From Leptospira ryugenii (GTDB taxonomy: Bacteria; Spirochaetota; Leptospiria; Leptospirales; Leptospiraceae), in NCBI RefSeq assembly GCF_003114855.1, contig NZ_BFBB01000008.1:372001-436000 (forward strand): a DNA stretch of 64,000 bases, in the 5' to 3' direction. The stretch's first letter is position 1; each line of letters begins with the position of its first letter. The notes beneath the pieces were generated by a model. The model saw only the letters and a list, made by a program, of their open reading frames with translations. It had not been told where the DNA came from and did not search any database. The translations under genes and the position numbers were made by a program. Shown here in pieces: positions 29,799 to 39,734 of this stretch.

Positions 29799-30916
29799 TA
29801 TAACTTCATAGGCATAATGACAGATACAAAATCACTATCAGACGGATCCTTAAATAAAACAGGCGCACTAGAAGAAGTAAATTCAAGTATAACTTCAGGA
29901 TCATCAATAGCTTTTACAACATCACTCAAATAGTCTCCCTTAAATGCTATCGTGATAGAATCTCCTGAATACTCTGTTGGCATATTATGATCAAACATCA
30001 TTGTTCCGGGGTTAGATGAGCTAATATTTACATTTCCTGATGAAAAACTCAATCGGATCTGTTTTGAAGGTTCTTCTGCCGATATAAGAGCTTGTTTTAA
30101 AAAAGTTAAAAAATCTGCTTTTTGAAATCTAACACTTTGCGATGTTTGTTTTGGAATGACTTGTTCATAATCAGGAAAGTTTCCATCAATCAGTTTGAAC
30201 AACAATTCTACATTTCCACTTGATACATAAATCTGCTCATCTATAAACCCTATCTTTGCTGTATCCTTTCCTTCCATCATTTTTAGCATTTCACGTACGG
30301 CTTTATGTGGAATAATGACTCCATTTTTGAAAGGAAACTGTTTTGGAAATTTTCTTACGACTTTTGATAATCTCCTACCGTCAGTTCCTACAACGATCAA
30401 GTCCGTATCATTCGGCTTTAAAAATAGTCCGTTGAATACAAAACGAGTCTCTTCAATTGCCATGGCATAAGACGTTTTTCGGAACATCTCACGAATGGTT
30501 TGGCAAGGAAATTCTACGACACTGGATTCAGAAACAGAAGGGATTGTTTTTATATCATCTGAATCAATACCGTTGACTTTAAACTTAGTATCCATTTTTC
30601 CAGTAGCATCCGTGATGAGTGTCTCGGAAGACTCTTGGTTGTCGTTCGTTGCTAAACTTGTAGAATCAAAGTTTAGATTCTTAAAAATATTGGATAACTG
30701 TTTTGCTGGAAGACTAGCGGATCCTTTTTGACCTACCACTGCACTAACAGAAGTTTTAATAGCGATTTCTAAGTCAGTAGCCGAAAGATAGACTGCATTG
30801 TCAGTCGCTTGAATTTTTAAGTTAGATAGAGCGGACTTGATTTCTCTAACGGTGATGACTCCATCTACTGCAGTTATTGCTTTTAAAAACTCATGGGTAT
30901 TGACAGTAAATTTCAT
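29798..30916 (-). CDS. dnaN: DNA polymerase III beta sliding clamp
   Basis: The processivity clamp, 372 residues, in three repeated domains as usual. Recognisable segments include FLKAITAVDGVIT at the start, the central LVVGTDGRRLSKV and the C-terminal SDFVSVIMPMKL. TTAGGAG lies 8 bases before the ATG. It is preceded by a 245-base AT-rich gap toward dnaA, which may hold origin DNA, and is coupled to recF downstream. Confidence 0.95.
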   Translation of the reverse strand: MKFTVNTHEFLKAITAVDGVITVREIKSALSNLKIQATDNAVYLSATDLEIAIKTSVSAVVGQKGSASLPAKQLSNIFKNLNFDSTSLATNDNQESSETLITDATGKMDTKFKVNGIDSDDIKTIPSVSESSVVEFPCQTIREMFRKTSYAMAIEETRFVFNGLFLKPNDTDLIVVGTDGRRLSKVVRKFPKQFPFKNGVIIPHKAVREMLKMMEGKDTAKIGFIDEQIYVSSGNVELLFKLIDGNFPDYEQVIPKQTSQSVRFQKADFLTFLKQALISAEEPSKQIRLSFSSGNVNISSSNPGTMMFDHNMPTEYSGDSITIAFKGDYLSDVVKAIDDPEVILEFTSSSAPVLFKDPSDSDFVSVIMPMKL

Positions 30917-31161
30917 CTGGGACTCTCCTAATGTATATTTATATAGATTATATATATTATGTCGTTTCTGTTGTTTCTGTCAGTATGTTCACAAAGCCTA
31001 AAGATTTCAATTTTTATTGGATTATGTCTTATTTTTTACCTTTTTTGCCTGTTTATATTTATGTCTCTTTTATGCAGTTTTCTCAAACTTTCCGACATTA
31101 GTTTCTGTTTTATGTCCTATTTAAAGTTTATAAACAGTTTATTTACGTAGTTTTGAACAGT
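30917..31161. other. dnaN-dnaA intergenic region, candidate origin or regulatory DNA
   Basis: A 245-base AT-rich gap, the longest non-coding stretch in the window. It contains four exact copies of TTATGTC (30957, 31022, 31059, 31110), the palindrome GTTTATAAAC (31126-31135), and two copies of AACAGTTTATT (31133 and 31156, the second running into the dnaA stop). Near dnaN is an almost pure A/T run (about 30932-30959) suitable for unwinding. I see no canonical TTATCCACA DnaA box. Calling it an origin is inference from position and repeats. Confidence 0.45.
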
Positions 31162-32487
31162 TTATTGGAAACCGATCTGCAAACGCAATGCCTGGTAAAC
31201 CTCATTCAGGGAAGCATCCGTTTTTAGTTTCTCTGAAATATTTTGAATCCCATGGATGACGGTTGTATGTTGCGCATTGAAGATTCTTCCAATGTGGGCC
31301 TTTTTTAGGGAAAAGACCTCAAAGAGTAAGAGCATGCAAAGGTGTCTAGGAATGATAAAATCAGCCTTTCGACTTTTGCCCAATAGATCAGAGCGCCCAA
31401 TGGACATTTTTTGACAGACCAGCTCAATGACTTGGTCTGGGTCATAACCAATTCGTTTACGATTAAGCTGAAGGCGAGTATTCGCGATTTCTTTGATTGT
31501 TTCTTCGGATAGTAAAAACAGATTATAAGCTTTCTTATACAAAACAAGATCGTTCATAATTCCTAATAATGCGCGAGAGTCACCACTGGAATGGTCGGCT
31601 AACCAGGATAAAAGTTCGTTAGACATTGGTATGTCATAAACCATGGAATAGTGTTTAAACATTTCCGAACGCAGAGTACGGTCATGTTCTTTTAGATCCG
31701 CACGAATCCCATGGACAAATCGAGATTTTAGCCTGTCATGTAGAGGAAGTTCTTCGCTAGGCCTATCTGAAGCGATTACGATTTGCCTTTTTCTTTCATA
31801 TAAAAAATTAAAGAGAGCAAAGAACTCCTCTTGGGTTTTTTCAGCTCCGCCATTTAAGAATTGGATGTCATCAAAAAGTAAGACATTGTACGATTGGTAT
31901 TTTATTTTAAATGATTCGAGTCCATCACGATTGCTTTGCCTTACGCTAAAGATAAACTCATTTAAAAATGAAATACTACTTACATAGCGGATAGTTTTCC
32001 AAGGTTCTCTTTTTTTGATTTCATTACCTATGGCATGCAAAAGATGGGTCTTCCCTACTCCGACGGGTCCAAAGAAATAGACAGGATTAAATTTAGAAGG
32101 ATGTTCTATGAGACTTTGAGCCGCCGTATATGCCAGTCGATTACTATCGGAAACAAAGAATGTTTCAAAGGTGTAATCGGAGTTTAACTCAGCGGATGTA
32201 TCATCAAATTTTGACTCTAAAATGGATTTAATAGAATCAGAAGATTCTTGTTTATCAGTGATGACGGTGAGTTTAAGATTGTCACCTATCACTTGATAGG
32301 CTGCTGATTCTAAAAAATTTGAGTATTTAGCTTCAATATGAGATTTTATGGTTTGAGAGGGAGCCGAGACAATCAATTCTCTACCATTTATGGTAACCAA
32401 TTTCAAAGGAGATATGAATGTTTTGAAATAATTAGGCTGAATATTTTTAGAAACTTCCTCTAAAATCGATTTCCAAGATTGATCCAA
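31162..32487 (-). CDS. dnaA: Chromosomal replication initiator DnaA
   Basis: The initiator ATPase, 441 residues. It shows the N-terminal helicase-interaction domain, Walker A GPVGVGKTHLLHA, Walker B VLLFDDIQFL, the sensor region and the C-terminal DNA-binding domain with FNAQHTTVIHGIQ, close to the family signature. It starts with TTG at 32487; GAGG lies about 11 bases upstream and no ATG is nearby. A weak start could limit initiator level. The transcription order is dnaA, dnaN, recF, dciA, gyrB, gyrA. Confidence 0.97.
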   Translation of the reverse strand: MDQSWKSILEEVSKNIQPNYFKTFISPLKLVTINGRELIVSAPSQTIKSHIEAKYSNFLESAAYQVIGDNLKLTVITDKQESSDSIKSILESKFDDTSAELNSDYTFETFFVSDSNRLAYTAAQSLIEHPSKFNPVYFFGPVGVGKTHLLHAIGNEIKKREPWKTIRYVSSISFLNEFIFSVRQSNRDGLESFKIKYQSYNVLLFDDIQFLNGGAEKTQEEFFALFNFLYERKRQIVIASDRPSEELPLHDRLKSRFVHGIRADLKEHDRTLRSEMFKHYSMVYDIPMSNELLSWLADHSSGDSRALLGIMNDLVLYKKAYNLFLLSEETIKEIANTRLQLNRKRIGYDPDQVIELVCQKMSIGRSDLLGKSRKADFIIPRHLCMLLLFEVFSLKKAHIGRIFNAQHTTVIHGIQNISEKLKTDASLNEVYQALRLQIGFQ

Positions 32488-32622
32488 TTCCCCGTTACCT
32501 CGTCCTTGCCGGGTACTATACTTCTATTCAGTAGGTAGAATTCAAATCAAAATCCCAGATTTGTTCTCGAAAGGGAAAATTAAAGAAACTTGATAAAAAT
32601 ATTATGTCTCTTTTGTTGTCGA
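32488..32622. other. dnaA upstream region
   Basis: A 135-base gap between dnaA and holB. It contains a fifth TTATGTC copy at 32602-32608, extended to TTATGTCTCTTTT, the same 13-mer as at 31059-31071 on the other side of dnaA. A TATAGT sequence on the minus strand about 35 bases before the dnaA start could be a -10 element, but no well-spaced -35 was found. No canonical DnaA box seen by eye. Confidence 0.35.
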
Positions 32623-33564
32623 CTAATGCGTGTAAGAGGCTAGCTGTGAAAATAGTTTTGAAATCAAAAAGTATTCGATGGCAGGAATCTGCGAGTGAAG
32701 TTTTGATTTAAATTCTAAGATTGCTTGTATATGTTTTGCATACAAATCAAAATCTTTTTCTCTATATACATAGAGAAGGAGCAGAGAGAATAAATCTAAA
32801 AAGTCAATTGTACTCAAAACTTCTTTGAATGATTTTTTATCGGCCATTCTTTCTCTGACCCAATTCTCAAGCTTCAATAGAAGTAAACTATCGAAGGCGT
32901 GTTCTCGTATCGTTCCCAACCACTCATCGATAATGTCTTGGTCAAATTCAAAAGGATTCAATGATCCGCCAAAGAATTTTCTACCTTCAAAACTCACATG
33001 GCTTCTAATTTCTCGAATAGCTGATTGATTTAGGTAATGGAATGGAATCGCTAGGGAGCGAGAGACTATCGTTTTTTTTAACAAATTTAAATCGTTTACG
33101 AGAAGGATAAACAATGTATGAGATGGTGGCTCTTCCAATGTCTTAAGGAGAGTTGTTTCCGCCTCATGGTTGATACGTTGTGATTCAGGGAACAAAACAA
33201 TCCTTTTGTGCGACGTGTGAGGTTTAAAAGGTATCTTATGATACAAAAGCCAACGTACTGTAAATTCGTCTGGATCTTTTTCCTTACCTATGGCTATGTT
33301 TTTGTTTCTTGGAAATTGGATGTAATCAGGGTGCAAGCCACGCATAAACAGGCGGCAGGATTCACAATCTCCACATGATGTTCCCCGGAGGCAAAGCAGA
33401 TGGCGTGCGAACCGTTCAGCGGCGTGCCACTTACCAACTCCATCGGGCCCATGAAAGATAAGAACACCTGGAAGTTTATCTGGGAATTTCGCAAAGTAGC
33501 TCAAATAAGATAAGGCTACTTCTTGTCCTCTCGTTTCTTCTATGGAAAATGGGGCAACACTCAC
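32623..33564 (-). CDS. holB: DNA polymerase III subunit delta prime
   Basis: A clamp-loader AAA+ subunit, 313 residues. It has the P-loop HGPDGVGKWHAAERFA, the zinc-binding cysteines in CLRGTSCGDCESC, and [19 protein letters not shown], all typical of delta prime/DnaX relatives. The start is GTG at 33564, 9 bases after the upstream ilvE stop; no ATG is near the conserved N-terminus. With holA and dnaX it completes the clamp-loader set in this window. Confidence 0.88.
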   Translation of the reverse strand: MSVAPFSIEETRGQEVALSYLSYFAKFPDKLPGVLIFHGPDGVGKWHAAERFARHLLCLRGTSCGDCESCRLFMRGLHPDYIQFPRNKNIAIGKEKDPDEFTVRWLLYHKIPFKPHTSHKRIVLFPESQRINHEAETTLLKTLEEPPSHTLFILLVNDLNLLKKTIVSRSLAIPFHYLNQSAIREIRSHVSFEGRKFFGGSLNPFEFDQDIIDEWLGTIREHAFDSLLLLKLENWVRERMADKKSFKEVLSTIDFLDLFSLLLLYVYREKDFDLYAKHIQAILEFKSKLHSQIPAIEYFLISKLFSQLASYTH

Positions 33565-33573
33565 AAGAGTAAA

Positions 33574-34497
33574 TCAGTATACCGAACTTAACCAATCTTT
33601 GTAAAGATCATCTTCACCGCGCACAATGGTGAAAAATAAGGATTGGATTTTCTTAGTGATGGCTCCTTTGTTTCCATCTCCGACGATCCTTCTGTCTACC
33701 TCTTTGACCCAAGCGACTTGCACACCAGTTCCCGTGAAAAAAATCTCATCAGCGATATAGAGTTCAGAGCGTAAAACATTTCTTTCTACCAATGGAATCT
33801 TTAAATCGTTTGCAAGTTTGATGATGGTCCTTCGTGTGATGCCTTCTAAGATAGAAGAGTTCAAACTTGGAGTTATTAGTTGTCCATTTCGGACGAGAAA
33901 GATATTTTCTGCAGAGCCCTCAGAAACGTATCCATTCGCATCTAGAAAAATAGCTTCATCCATCCCAGCTTGCACTGCCTCAGACTTAGCAAGGGCTGAG
34001 TTTACATAACCACCGCTACTTTTAGCTAGTGAAGGGATCTGGTTATCGGAATACCTTTGCCAAGAACTCACAATGGTTCTTAATCCGTTTTCTGTATCTA
34101 GATAATCATCAAGTTTAAGAATGTAGATCGCTAACTCCACATCTACATCATGAAACCTCGGTGAGAGTTGAAGAGCTGAGGTATAGATGATCGGCCGAAT
34201 GTAAATGTTTTGGTGGTAGTGGCTCTTTCGGATCAAATCCAAAGTAATTTCTACCAATTCTTCAGGAGATTTTTTAAAGTTCAATTGCATCATCTTTGCG
34301 GAATTTACAAGACGATTGAAGTGATCAAAAAGTCGGAACACGTAGAGATTTTTCTTTTTGGGATTGTAATATCCTCTTATCCCACCGAAGACAGAGGTGC
34401 CATATTGGAAGGCATGTGTTTGGATACTAATCTTGGCCTCAGTGGTGGGAATGATCTTTCCTTCGAAGTAACAAAGTTCTTTGTGTGATGTGCTCAT
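33574..34497 (-). CDS. ilvE: Branched-chain amino acid aminotransferase
   Basis: A PLP-dependent class IV aminotransferase, 307 residues, making or degrading Leu, Ile and Val. Evidence includes GTSVFGGIRGYY, the PLP lysine in SLAKSSGGYVNS or the following ALAKSEA, the FLDANGYVSEGSAENIF motif and the C-terminal IFFTGTGVQVAWV. Fold type IV D-amino acid transaminase is less likely because of length and the VSEGSAENIF context. It begins a short unit with holB and is divergent from mnmG with 145 bases between. Confidence 0.9.
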   Translation of the reverse strand: MSTSHKELCYFEGKIIPTTEAKISIQTHAFQYGTSVFGGIRGYYNPKKKNLYVFRLFDHFNRLVNSAKMMQLNFKKSPEELVEITLDLIRKSHYHQNIYIRPIIYTSALQLSPRFHDVDVELAIYILKLDDYLDTENGLRTIVSSWQRYSDNQIPSLAKSSGGYVNSALAKSEAVQAGMDEAIFLDANGYVSEGSAENIFLVRNGQLITPSLNSSILEGITRRTIIKLANDLKIPLVERNVLRSELYIADEIFFTGTGVQVAWVKEVDRRIVGDGNKGAITKKIQSLFFTIVRGEDDLYKDWLSSVY

Positions 34498-34642
34498 TGG
34501 CTTTCCTAAGCTTACTAAATTTTTAAAGTTTGGTATTTAGAAAATGAATTTTATCTTTTTTTCTCTCGAAGCTTTAGAGCCTTTTCCACTTATCGTTTAG
34601 ATAGATTCCCAAACCACGAACTGATTCGTTACATGACATAAT

Positions 34643-36517
34643 ATGGAAAATCATTTTTATCCTCATCGATTTGATTGCGTCGTTGTTGGCGCGGGCCATG
34701 CAGGTTCCGAGGCAGCATATATTACGGCAAAAGCTGGCATCCGAACTCTTCTCATCACTATGAATCTCGACACCATCGGGCAGATGAGTTGTAACCCAGC
34801 TATAGGGGGAATTGCAAAAGGCCATATGGTAAGAGAAGTGGATGCCCTGGGTGGATTAATGGCTAAAGTGATCGATGCCACAGGCATTCAATTTAAGATG
34901 CTGAATACCTCAAAAGGACCATCCGTTTGGGCACCGCGCGCTCAAGCAGAAAAGAAACAATACCAGCTAATGGTGAAGCATGAATTAGAAAAGTTATCTT
35001 ATCTCTCCATCAGACAAGATACCGTAGAAGACTTAATCATTGAAGGACAACAAGTCGTCGGGCTAAAGACAGGAAGAGGTTTTAGTTTTGAAACCAATCA
35101 TGTGATTCTCACAACCGGAACCTTTCTTTCAAGTGTGATTCACATCGGTACTTACCAGAAGGAATCAGGAAGGATAGGAGAGCCAACGACCAAAGGCCTT
35201 TCTCATTCTTTAGCTCATGAAAAATTTAGAATGGGCCGTCTGAAGACAGGAACACCCGCAAGAGTTCATAAGAATTCTATCGACTTAGCTGGTTTAGAAG
35301 AACAGCATGGTGATGAAAATCCATCTCCGTTCTCTTTCTCCACAGAAACAATCACGCGAAGGCAAATCCCCTGTTACATAACCTATACCAATGAAAAAAC
35401 ACATGAGCTTATCCAGGGAAATCTTTCGCTCTCCCCAATGTATTCTGGCCAAATCAAAAGTACTGGGCCGCGGTATTGCCCAAGTATAGAAGATAAAGTC
35501 GTACGATTTGCCGAACGTGATAGGCATCAGATATTCATAGAACCAGAAGGTTATGAGACCAATGAGATGTATCTAAATGGAGTCTCTACTAGTTTACCGG
35601 AAGAAGTCCAATGGAAGTTTTTACGTACGATCAAAGGACTAGAATCCGTTGAGTTAATGAGACCAGGGTATGCAATTGAATATGACTATGTAGACCCAAC
35701 GGAATTGAAACCAACACTCGAAACCAAAAAAGTAAAAGGATTGTTCCATGCGGGCCAAATCAATGGAACTACTGGTTACGAGGAGGCGGCAGCACAGGGT
35801 TTAGTCGCAGCTTATAATGTGATTCGTTCTGTAAGAAAGGAATCGCCGATTGTGTTTCCTAGAAGCGAATCATACATAGGTGTTTTGGTGGATGATCTCG
35901 TATACAAAGGAGTAGAGGATCCATACAGGATGTTCACAAGCAGAGCAGAGTATAGACTTCTCTTGCGACAAGACAATGCAGACCAACGATTGATGAAGTA
36001 TGGATATGAGATGGGTTTAATCGAAAAGGATGCTTTTGAAAAAATGAAGTCTCGTTATGCCTTGATAGACAATCTCAAACAAAAATTGAATTCGCTTTCT
36101 ATGAAACCCGTGGAAGGTTTAGAGCAAGTATTGGAAAAAAGAAAGATCCAAAACTTTAAATTTGGGCATAGTGTAGCTGCCTTTCTTAAGAGACCGGAAG
36201 TGCGGATCCAAGACTGCGAAATTTTCCTTCCTGAATTGAACCAATTGGATTACCAAGCTCAATCTGTATTAGAGATGGAGCTAAAGTATGAAGGGTATTT
36301 GAAGCGAGAGTTGGAGTCGATAGAGTATCGAAAGAAGTTTTATTCTCTAAATATCCCAGAAGACTTTGATTATAAATCTGTAAAAGGACTTAAGACAGAA
36401 GCGATCATTAAGTTGGAAAAGCATAGACCAATGAATCTAGAGATGGCTGGCCATATTTCAGGCGTAGATCCATCAGATGTTGATCTATTGCTGTATCATT
36501 TGGTAGAAAGACGTTAG
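34643..36517 (+). CDS. mnmG: tRNA uridine-34 carboxymethylaminomethyl modification enzyme MnmG
   Basis: An FAD-dependent enzyme that with MnmE modifies U34 of several tRNAs. The 624-residue protein has the dinucleotide fold [67 protein letters not shown] and the C-terminal helical domain ending VDLLLYHL. No Shine-Dalgarno sequence is visible upstream. It heads the plus-strand mnmG-rsmG-parA-parB order common near bacterial origins, here interrupted by one minus-strand gene. Confidence 0.96.
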   Translation: MENHFYPHRFDCVVVGAGHAGSEAAYITAKAGIRTLLITMNLDTIGQMSCNPAIGGIAKGHMVREVDALGGLMAKVIDATGIQFKMLNTSKGPSVWAPRAQAEKKQYQLMVKHELEKLSYLSIRQDTVEDLIIEGQQVVGLKTGRGFSFETNHVILTTGTFLSSVIHIGTYQKESGRIGEPTTKGLSHSLAHEKFRMGRLKTGTPARVHKNSIDLAGLEEQHGDENPSPFSFSTETITRRQIPCYITYTNEKTHELIQGNLSLSPMYSGQIKSTGPRYCPSIEDKVVRFAERDRHQIFIEPEGYETNEMYLNGVSTSLPEEVQWKFLRTIKGLESVELMRPGYAIEYDYVDPTELKPTLETKKVKGLFHAGQINGTTGYEEAAAQGLVAAYNVIRSVRKESPIVFPRSESYIGVLVDDLVYKGVEDPYRMFTSRAEYRLLLRQDNADQRLMKYGYEMGLIEKDAFEKMKSRYALIDNLKQKLNSLSMKPVEGLEQVLEKRKIQNFKFGHSVAAFLKRPEVRIQDCEIFLPELNQLDYQAQSVLEMELKYEGYLKRELESIEYRKKFYSLNIPEDFDYKSVKGLKTEAIIKLEKHRPMNLEMAGHISGVDPSDVDLLLYHLVERR

Positions 36518-36518
36518 C

Positions 36519-37280
36519 TCAATTCTCTGCCTTGGAGACTTTATTTTTAAATTTATCCTCATAGATCAGAGTGTGTGTTTTTTCAAGCACCCACTGGTCT
36601 GATTGTTTCACGTGAAACGTGTAACTTTCCAAAAGCCCATCTTGTTTGTATTTTAATTTGTGAACTCGTTTAGTCTCACCTTGCGAAAACTCCCTCTCTA
36701 CTAGCTGGCCTTTCGTATCGTATTTAAAGACTACTTCACCAAGAGCTTTCTTTTTATCAGAAAACATAGTTTGGATCTGGACATTGGGTCGTTTTGGGTC
36801 GAGAGAAAACCGAAACGATTCTAAATCATTCGTATCCGCATTAACTCCTTCTCCAGCGATCACCGATCCTTCCTTGTCAACGGTCAGAGTGTAATGGATC
36901 AGAACTTTTCCTGACTCATCTTTCGTTATGATTTTTTGAATGAATTTCCCTTTGTAGAGAAACTCTTTTCTTTCCACCAAAGTATCATCAGAAGAGTAGA
37001 CCTCTTCGCCTATGACTAGACCGTTCCGGTAGCGATAGACAGTCCTTCCTTCCTTAATCCCCTCTCCTTTGGAGTATCGTTCTTCAACCAAACGTCCCTC
37101 ATCATCGTAGATAAAGTCCGTGACAAAGACTACTGTTCCTTCTGCGTTTCTGATGATTTCTTTCTGAGGAGACTTTGTTTGTTTCGAAAAAATCAATTGG
37201 TCTTTATACGACCACTTTCCTGGTGTATAAGCAAACAAGGAGCTTGCTAACAAAAAGATAAAAAGAAAGATGATTCTCAT
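36519..37280 (-). CDS. Exported protein with YD/wing-like repeats, hypothetical
   Basis: A 253-residue protein with a signal peptide (hydrophobic about 3-16, cleavage near LFAYT). The mature part repeats short beta units such as FIYDDEGRLVEERYSKGEG, YRNGLVIGEEVY and FKYDTKGQLVEREFSQGE, resembling RHS/YD or MORN-type repeats. Function unknown; probably periplasmic. It is inserted between mnmG and rsmG in opposite orientation and its coding sequence contains a parS-like site at 36604-36619. Confidence 0.65.
   Translation of the reverse strand: MRIIFLFIFLLASSLFAYTPGKWSYKDQLIFSKQTKSPQKEIIRNAEGTVVFVTDFIYDDEGRLVEERYSKGEGIKEGRTVYRYRNGLVIGEEVYSSDDTLVERKEFLYKGKFIQKIITKDESGKVLIHYTLTVDKEGSVIAGEGVNADTNDLESFRFSLDPKRPNVQIQTMFSDKKKALGEVVFKYDTKGQLVEREFSQGETKRVHKLKYKQDGLLESYTFHVKQSDQWVLEKTHTLIYEDKFKNKVSKAEN
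36604..36619. promoter_or_regulatory. parS: parS-like ParB binding site
   Basis: TGTTTCACGTGAAACG matches the bacterial parS consensus TGTTTCACGTGAAACA at 15 of 16 positions and keeps the whole palindromic core. It is inside a coding sequence and about 1.5 kb from parA. Confidence 0.88.
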
Positions 37281-37336
37281 GCGTGGGACTCTCCTATAGA
37301 ATTCTTCGGCTAATTATAGGAATCCTAAACGAGATT

Positions 37337-38071
37337 ATGTCTGCTGAAAAATACCAAGATAAAATTATTCAACTTTTACCTACGATAGCTGGAGAGATTC
37401 TGACTGACTTTCGTTGGGATCTCGTTTCTCTGTTTGAAACTTTCTTACAAAGAGAAAATGAACGCGGAGGATTTTTTTCTAAACGAGACTCGGAGCTTAT
37501 TTTTGATCGGCATATCATTGATTGTTTATTGTTTGTTTGGTACTTAAAACGAGAAGGCTATGTTTCACGTGAAACAAAAGTTGCAGATGTGGGTACAGGA
37601 CCTGGCCTTCCTGGATTCTTATTCCAATGCTTACAAGAACCTCCACAACTGACTCTCATTGATTCCCAACGGAGAAAACTCTCCTTATTAGAGGGAGAAT
37701 ACCTTGCGAATCTATCACTCTACGGTGAACCAAAAATTCATTTTTTATATGCTCGAGCGGAGGAAGTAGAATCTACATTTGATTTAGTCACATTGAGAGC
37801 GGTGATCCCTTATCCGTATTCAGCAGAGCTATGCTGTAGATTGACCAAGACCCAAGGTTTATTATGTCCCTATCTTGGGCAGAGTTCTGTCGCAGTCGAC
37901 TTAGAGAAAGAGGTCTTGCAGAACCAAGGCTTTGTCTTGAAAAAAGAAATCGCTATTGAGGAATTAAGCTTTTTAGGAAAGAGACATATCAAGATACTGC
38001 AAAAGAATTCAAAACCAAAGCCTGGCTATCCCAGACCTTGGAAAGAAATCGTAAAAGATACGAAAGGCTAA
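37337..38071 (+). CDS. rsmG: 16S rRNA guanine-527 N7-methyltransferase
   Basis: About 244 residues. The SAM-binding motif [13 protein letters not shown] and the RsmG-typical [15 protein letters not shown] and FDLVTLRAV segments are present. The frame is open from 37283, but the ATG at 37337 (MSAEKYQDK) fits family length better. A perfect parS site is encoded within it at 37561-37576. parA starts 1 base after its stop, so rsmG, parA and parB are likely one unit. Confidence 0.92.
   Translation: MSAEKYQDKIIQLLPTIAGEILTDFRWDLVSLFETFLQRENERGGFFSKRDSELIFDRHIIDCLLFVWYLKREGYVSRETKVADVGTGPGLPGFLFQCLQEPPQLTLIDSQRRKLSLLEGEYLANLSLYGEPKIHFLYARAEEVESTFDLVTLRAVIPYPYSAELCCRLTKTQGLLCPYLGQSSVAVDLEKEVLQNQGFVLKKEIAIEELSFLGKRHIKILQKNSKPKPGYPRPWKEIVKDTKG
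37561..37576. promoter_or_regulatory. parS: parS ParB binding site
   Basis: TGTTTCACGTGAAACA is a perfect 16/16 match to the parS consensus. It lies inside rsmG, about 500 bases upstream of parA, and encodes the protein segment VSRETK without disturbing the fold motifs. Confidence 0.95.
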
Positions 38072-38072
38072 A

Positions 38073-38834
38073 ATGGGAAAGATTATATCAATCAGCAATC
38101 AGAAAGGTGGAGTTGGGAAGACGACAACAGCCATCAACCTGGCATCGAATCTAGTCAACTTACAGAAAACCGTACTCCTTGTAGACATTGATCCTCAGGG
38201 CAACTCAGGTTCAGGACTCGGCCTAGAAGTCCAATCTCTCCAAAAGACTACCTATGAATTATTGATCGGTGAACTTTCTGCAAGAGAAGCGATTCAAAAA
38301 ACTTCCATATCAGGTTTGGATATTATCGCTTCCAATATAAACCTCTCTGGATTGGAAGTGGATTTTCTCGGACTAGAAAGAAAGGAATTTAAATTAAAAG
38401 AGGCACTTACTTCCATCAAAGACCAATATGATTTTATTTTCATCGATTGCCCTCCCTCTCTAGGTGTCTTGACCATCAATGCCTTGTGTGCCTCACAATC
38501 AGTGATGATCACGTTGCAGACAGAATACTTTGCCTTGGAAGGTCTATCTCAATTGATGCGCATCATCTCATTAGTCCAAAACCAATGGAACCAAAGTCTC
38601 GAGTTAGAAGGAGTTTTGTTAACAATGTATGATAAAAGGACAAACCTAGCTAACCAAGTAGCTGATGATGTGAGAAACTTTTTTAAAGAGAAAGTGTACG
38701 AAACTGTCATTCCTAGAAACATAAAACTTTCTGAGGCTCCCTCATTTGGTAAGCCTATCAATTTATATGATCCTGATGGAGTTGGAGCAAAGAGTTATAA
38801 AAGTTTGGCAGAAGAACTGATAGGGAAGGCTTAG
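38073..38834 (+). CDS. parA: Chromosome partitioning ATPase ParA (Soj)
   Basis: A deviant Walker A ATPase, 253 residues, that moves ParB-parS complexes over the nucleoid. It begins [20 protein letters not shown], has [13 protein letters not shown] and [16 protein letters not shown]. It lacks the N-terminal DNA-binding extension of plasmid type Ia ParA, as expected for a chromosomal Soj. parB starts 6 bases downstream. Confidence 0.95.
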   Translation: MGKIISISNQKGGVGKTTTAINLASNLVNLQKTVLLVDIDPQGNSGSGLGLEVQSLQKTTYELLIGELSAREAIQKTSISGLDIIASNINLSGLEVDFLGLERKEFKLKEALTSIKDQYDFIFIDCPPSLGVLTINALCASQSVMITLQTEYFALEGLSQLMRIISLVQNQWNQSLELEGVLLTMYDKRTNLANQVADDVRNFFKEKVYETVIPRNIKLSEAPSFGKPINLYDPDGVGAKSYKSLAEELIGKA

Positions 38835-38840
38835 ATATTT

Positions 38841-39734
38841 ATGGCTTTGGGCAAAGGAAAAGTACTGGGTAGAGGTCTAAGCAATCTCATACCTGTGAAT
38901 GATAAAAATGAAGAACTGAGCAAAGAAGATTTATCTGGACTCAGAGAAATCAAAATATCCGAAATTTCTATAAATCCATTCCAACCTAGAAAGACATTTT
39001 CGAATGAGAGTTTACAGGAACTTTCACAAACTATTCAGGTCCATGGTGTTATCCAACCGATTGTAGTTCAAAAAAATAAATCATCCACTGGCTATACTTT
39101 GATATCGGGGGAGCGAAGGATGAGGGCTTGCAAATTAGCAGGCTTTCTGAAAATTCCAGCCATCGTAAAAGATGTATCTGAAAACGAAATGATGGAAATG
39201 GCTCTCATCGAAAATTTACAGCGTGAGGATCTAAATCCCGTTGAAGAAGCTCTCGCGTATCAATTAATAATCGACAAACAGGGATTAAAGGTCACAGAAC
39301 TCGCGAGTAAAATTGGAAAAAATCGTTCTACAGTTTCTAATTTGGTTCGGCTTTTAAGTTTGCCTAAACCAGTTCTTGATTGGTTGAGAGAAGGAAAACT
39401 TTCAGAAGGGCAAGCAAGACCTTTGCTCTCTTTACCAGAGGCCAAAAAGCAATTGGATGTTGCGACAAAGATTGTCCAGGAAGGTTGGACGGCAAGGGAT
39501 GTTGAAAACCATGTCTCGCTAATTCTTCATCCTGATAAAAAGATAAAATCAAAACAATCTGATCTGAGTAAAGATGCAAGTATTGCTAAAATAGAAACAA
39601 AACTCAGAAATAAATACAGTTCCAAAGTCGAGATCGCTCACAATGAATCTAATGGAAAAGGAAAGATAACCTTCTCCTATGCAAACCTATCAGACATGGA
39701 ACGAGTTCTGGAACTCCTCGGTATTAAACTGTAG
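38841..39734 (+). CDS. parB: Chromosome partitioning protein ParB (Spo0J)
   Basis: A CTP-dependent DNA clamp that loads at parS. The 297-residue protein has an N-terminal ParA-activating peptide (KGKVLGRGLSNLIP), the CTP-binding NPFQPRKTF and GERRMRACKLAG, helix-turn-helix KVTELASKIGKNRSTVSNLVRLL and a C-terminal dimerisation domain. Two parS sites lie in the 2.2 kb upstream. The 3' end overlaps the convergent ABC exporter by 45 bases. Confidence 0.95.
   Translation: MALGKGKVLGRGLSNLIPVNDKNEELSKEDLSGLREIKISEISINPFQPRKTFSNESLQELSQTIQVHGVIQPIVVQKNKSSTGYTLISGERRMRACKLAGFLKIPAIVKDVSENEMMEMALIENLQREDLNPVEEALAYQLIIDKQGLKVTELASKIGKNRSTVSNLVRLLSLPKPVLDWLREGKLSEGQARPLLSLPEAKKQLDVATKIVQEGWTARDVENHVSLILHPDKKIKSKQSDLSKDASIAKIETKLRNKYSSKVEIAHNESNGKGKITFSYANLSDMERVLELLGIKL

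Noticed and set aside
30917..31161. Canonical DnaA boxes (TTATCCACA-like) in the dnaN-dnaA gap
   Set aside because: None found by eye on either strand; only the divergent TTATGTC repeats are present.
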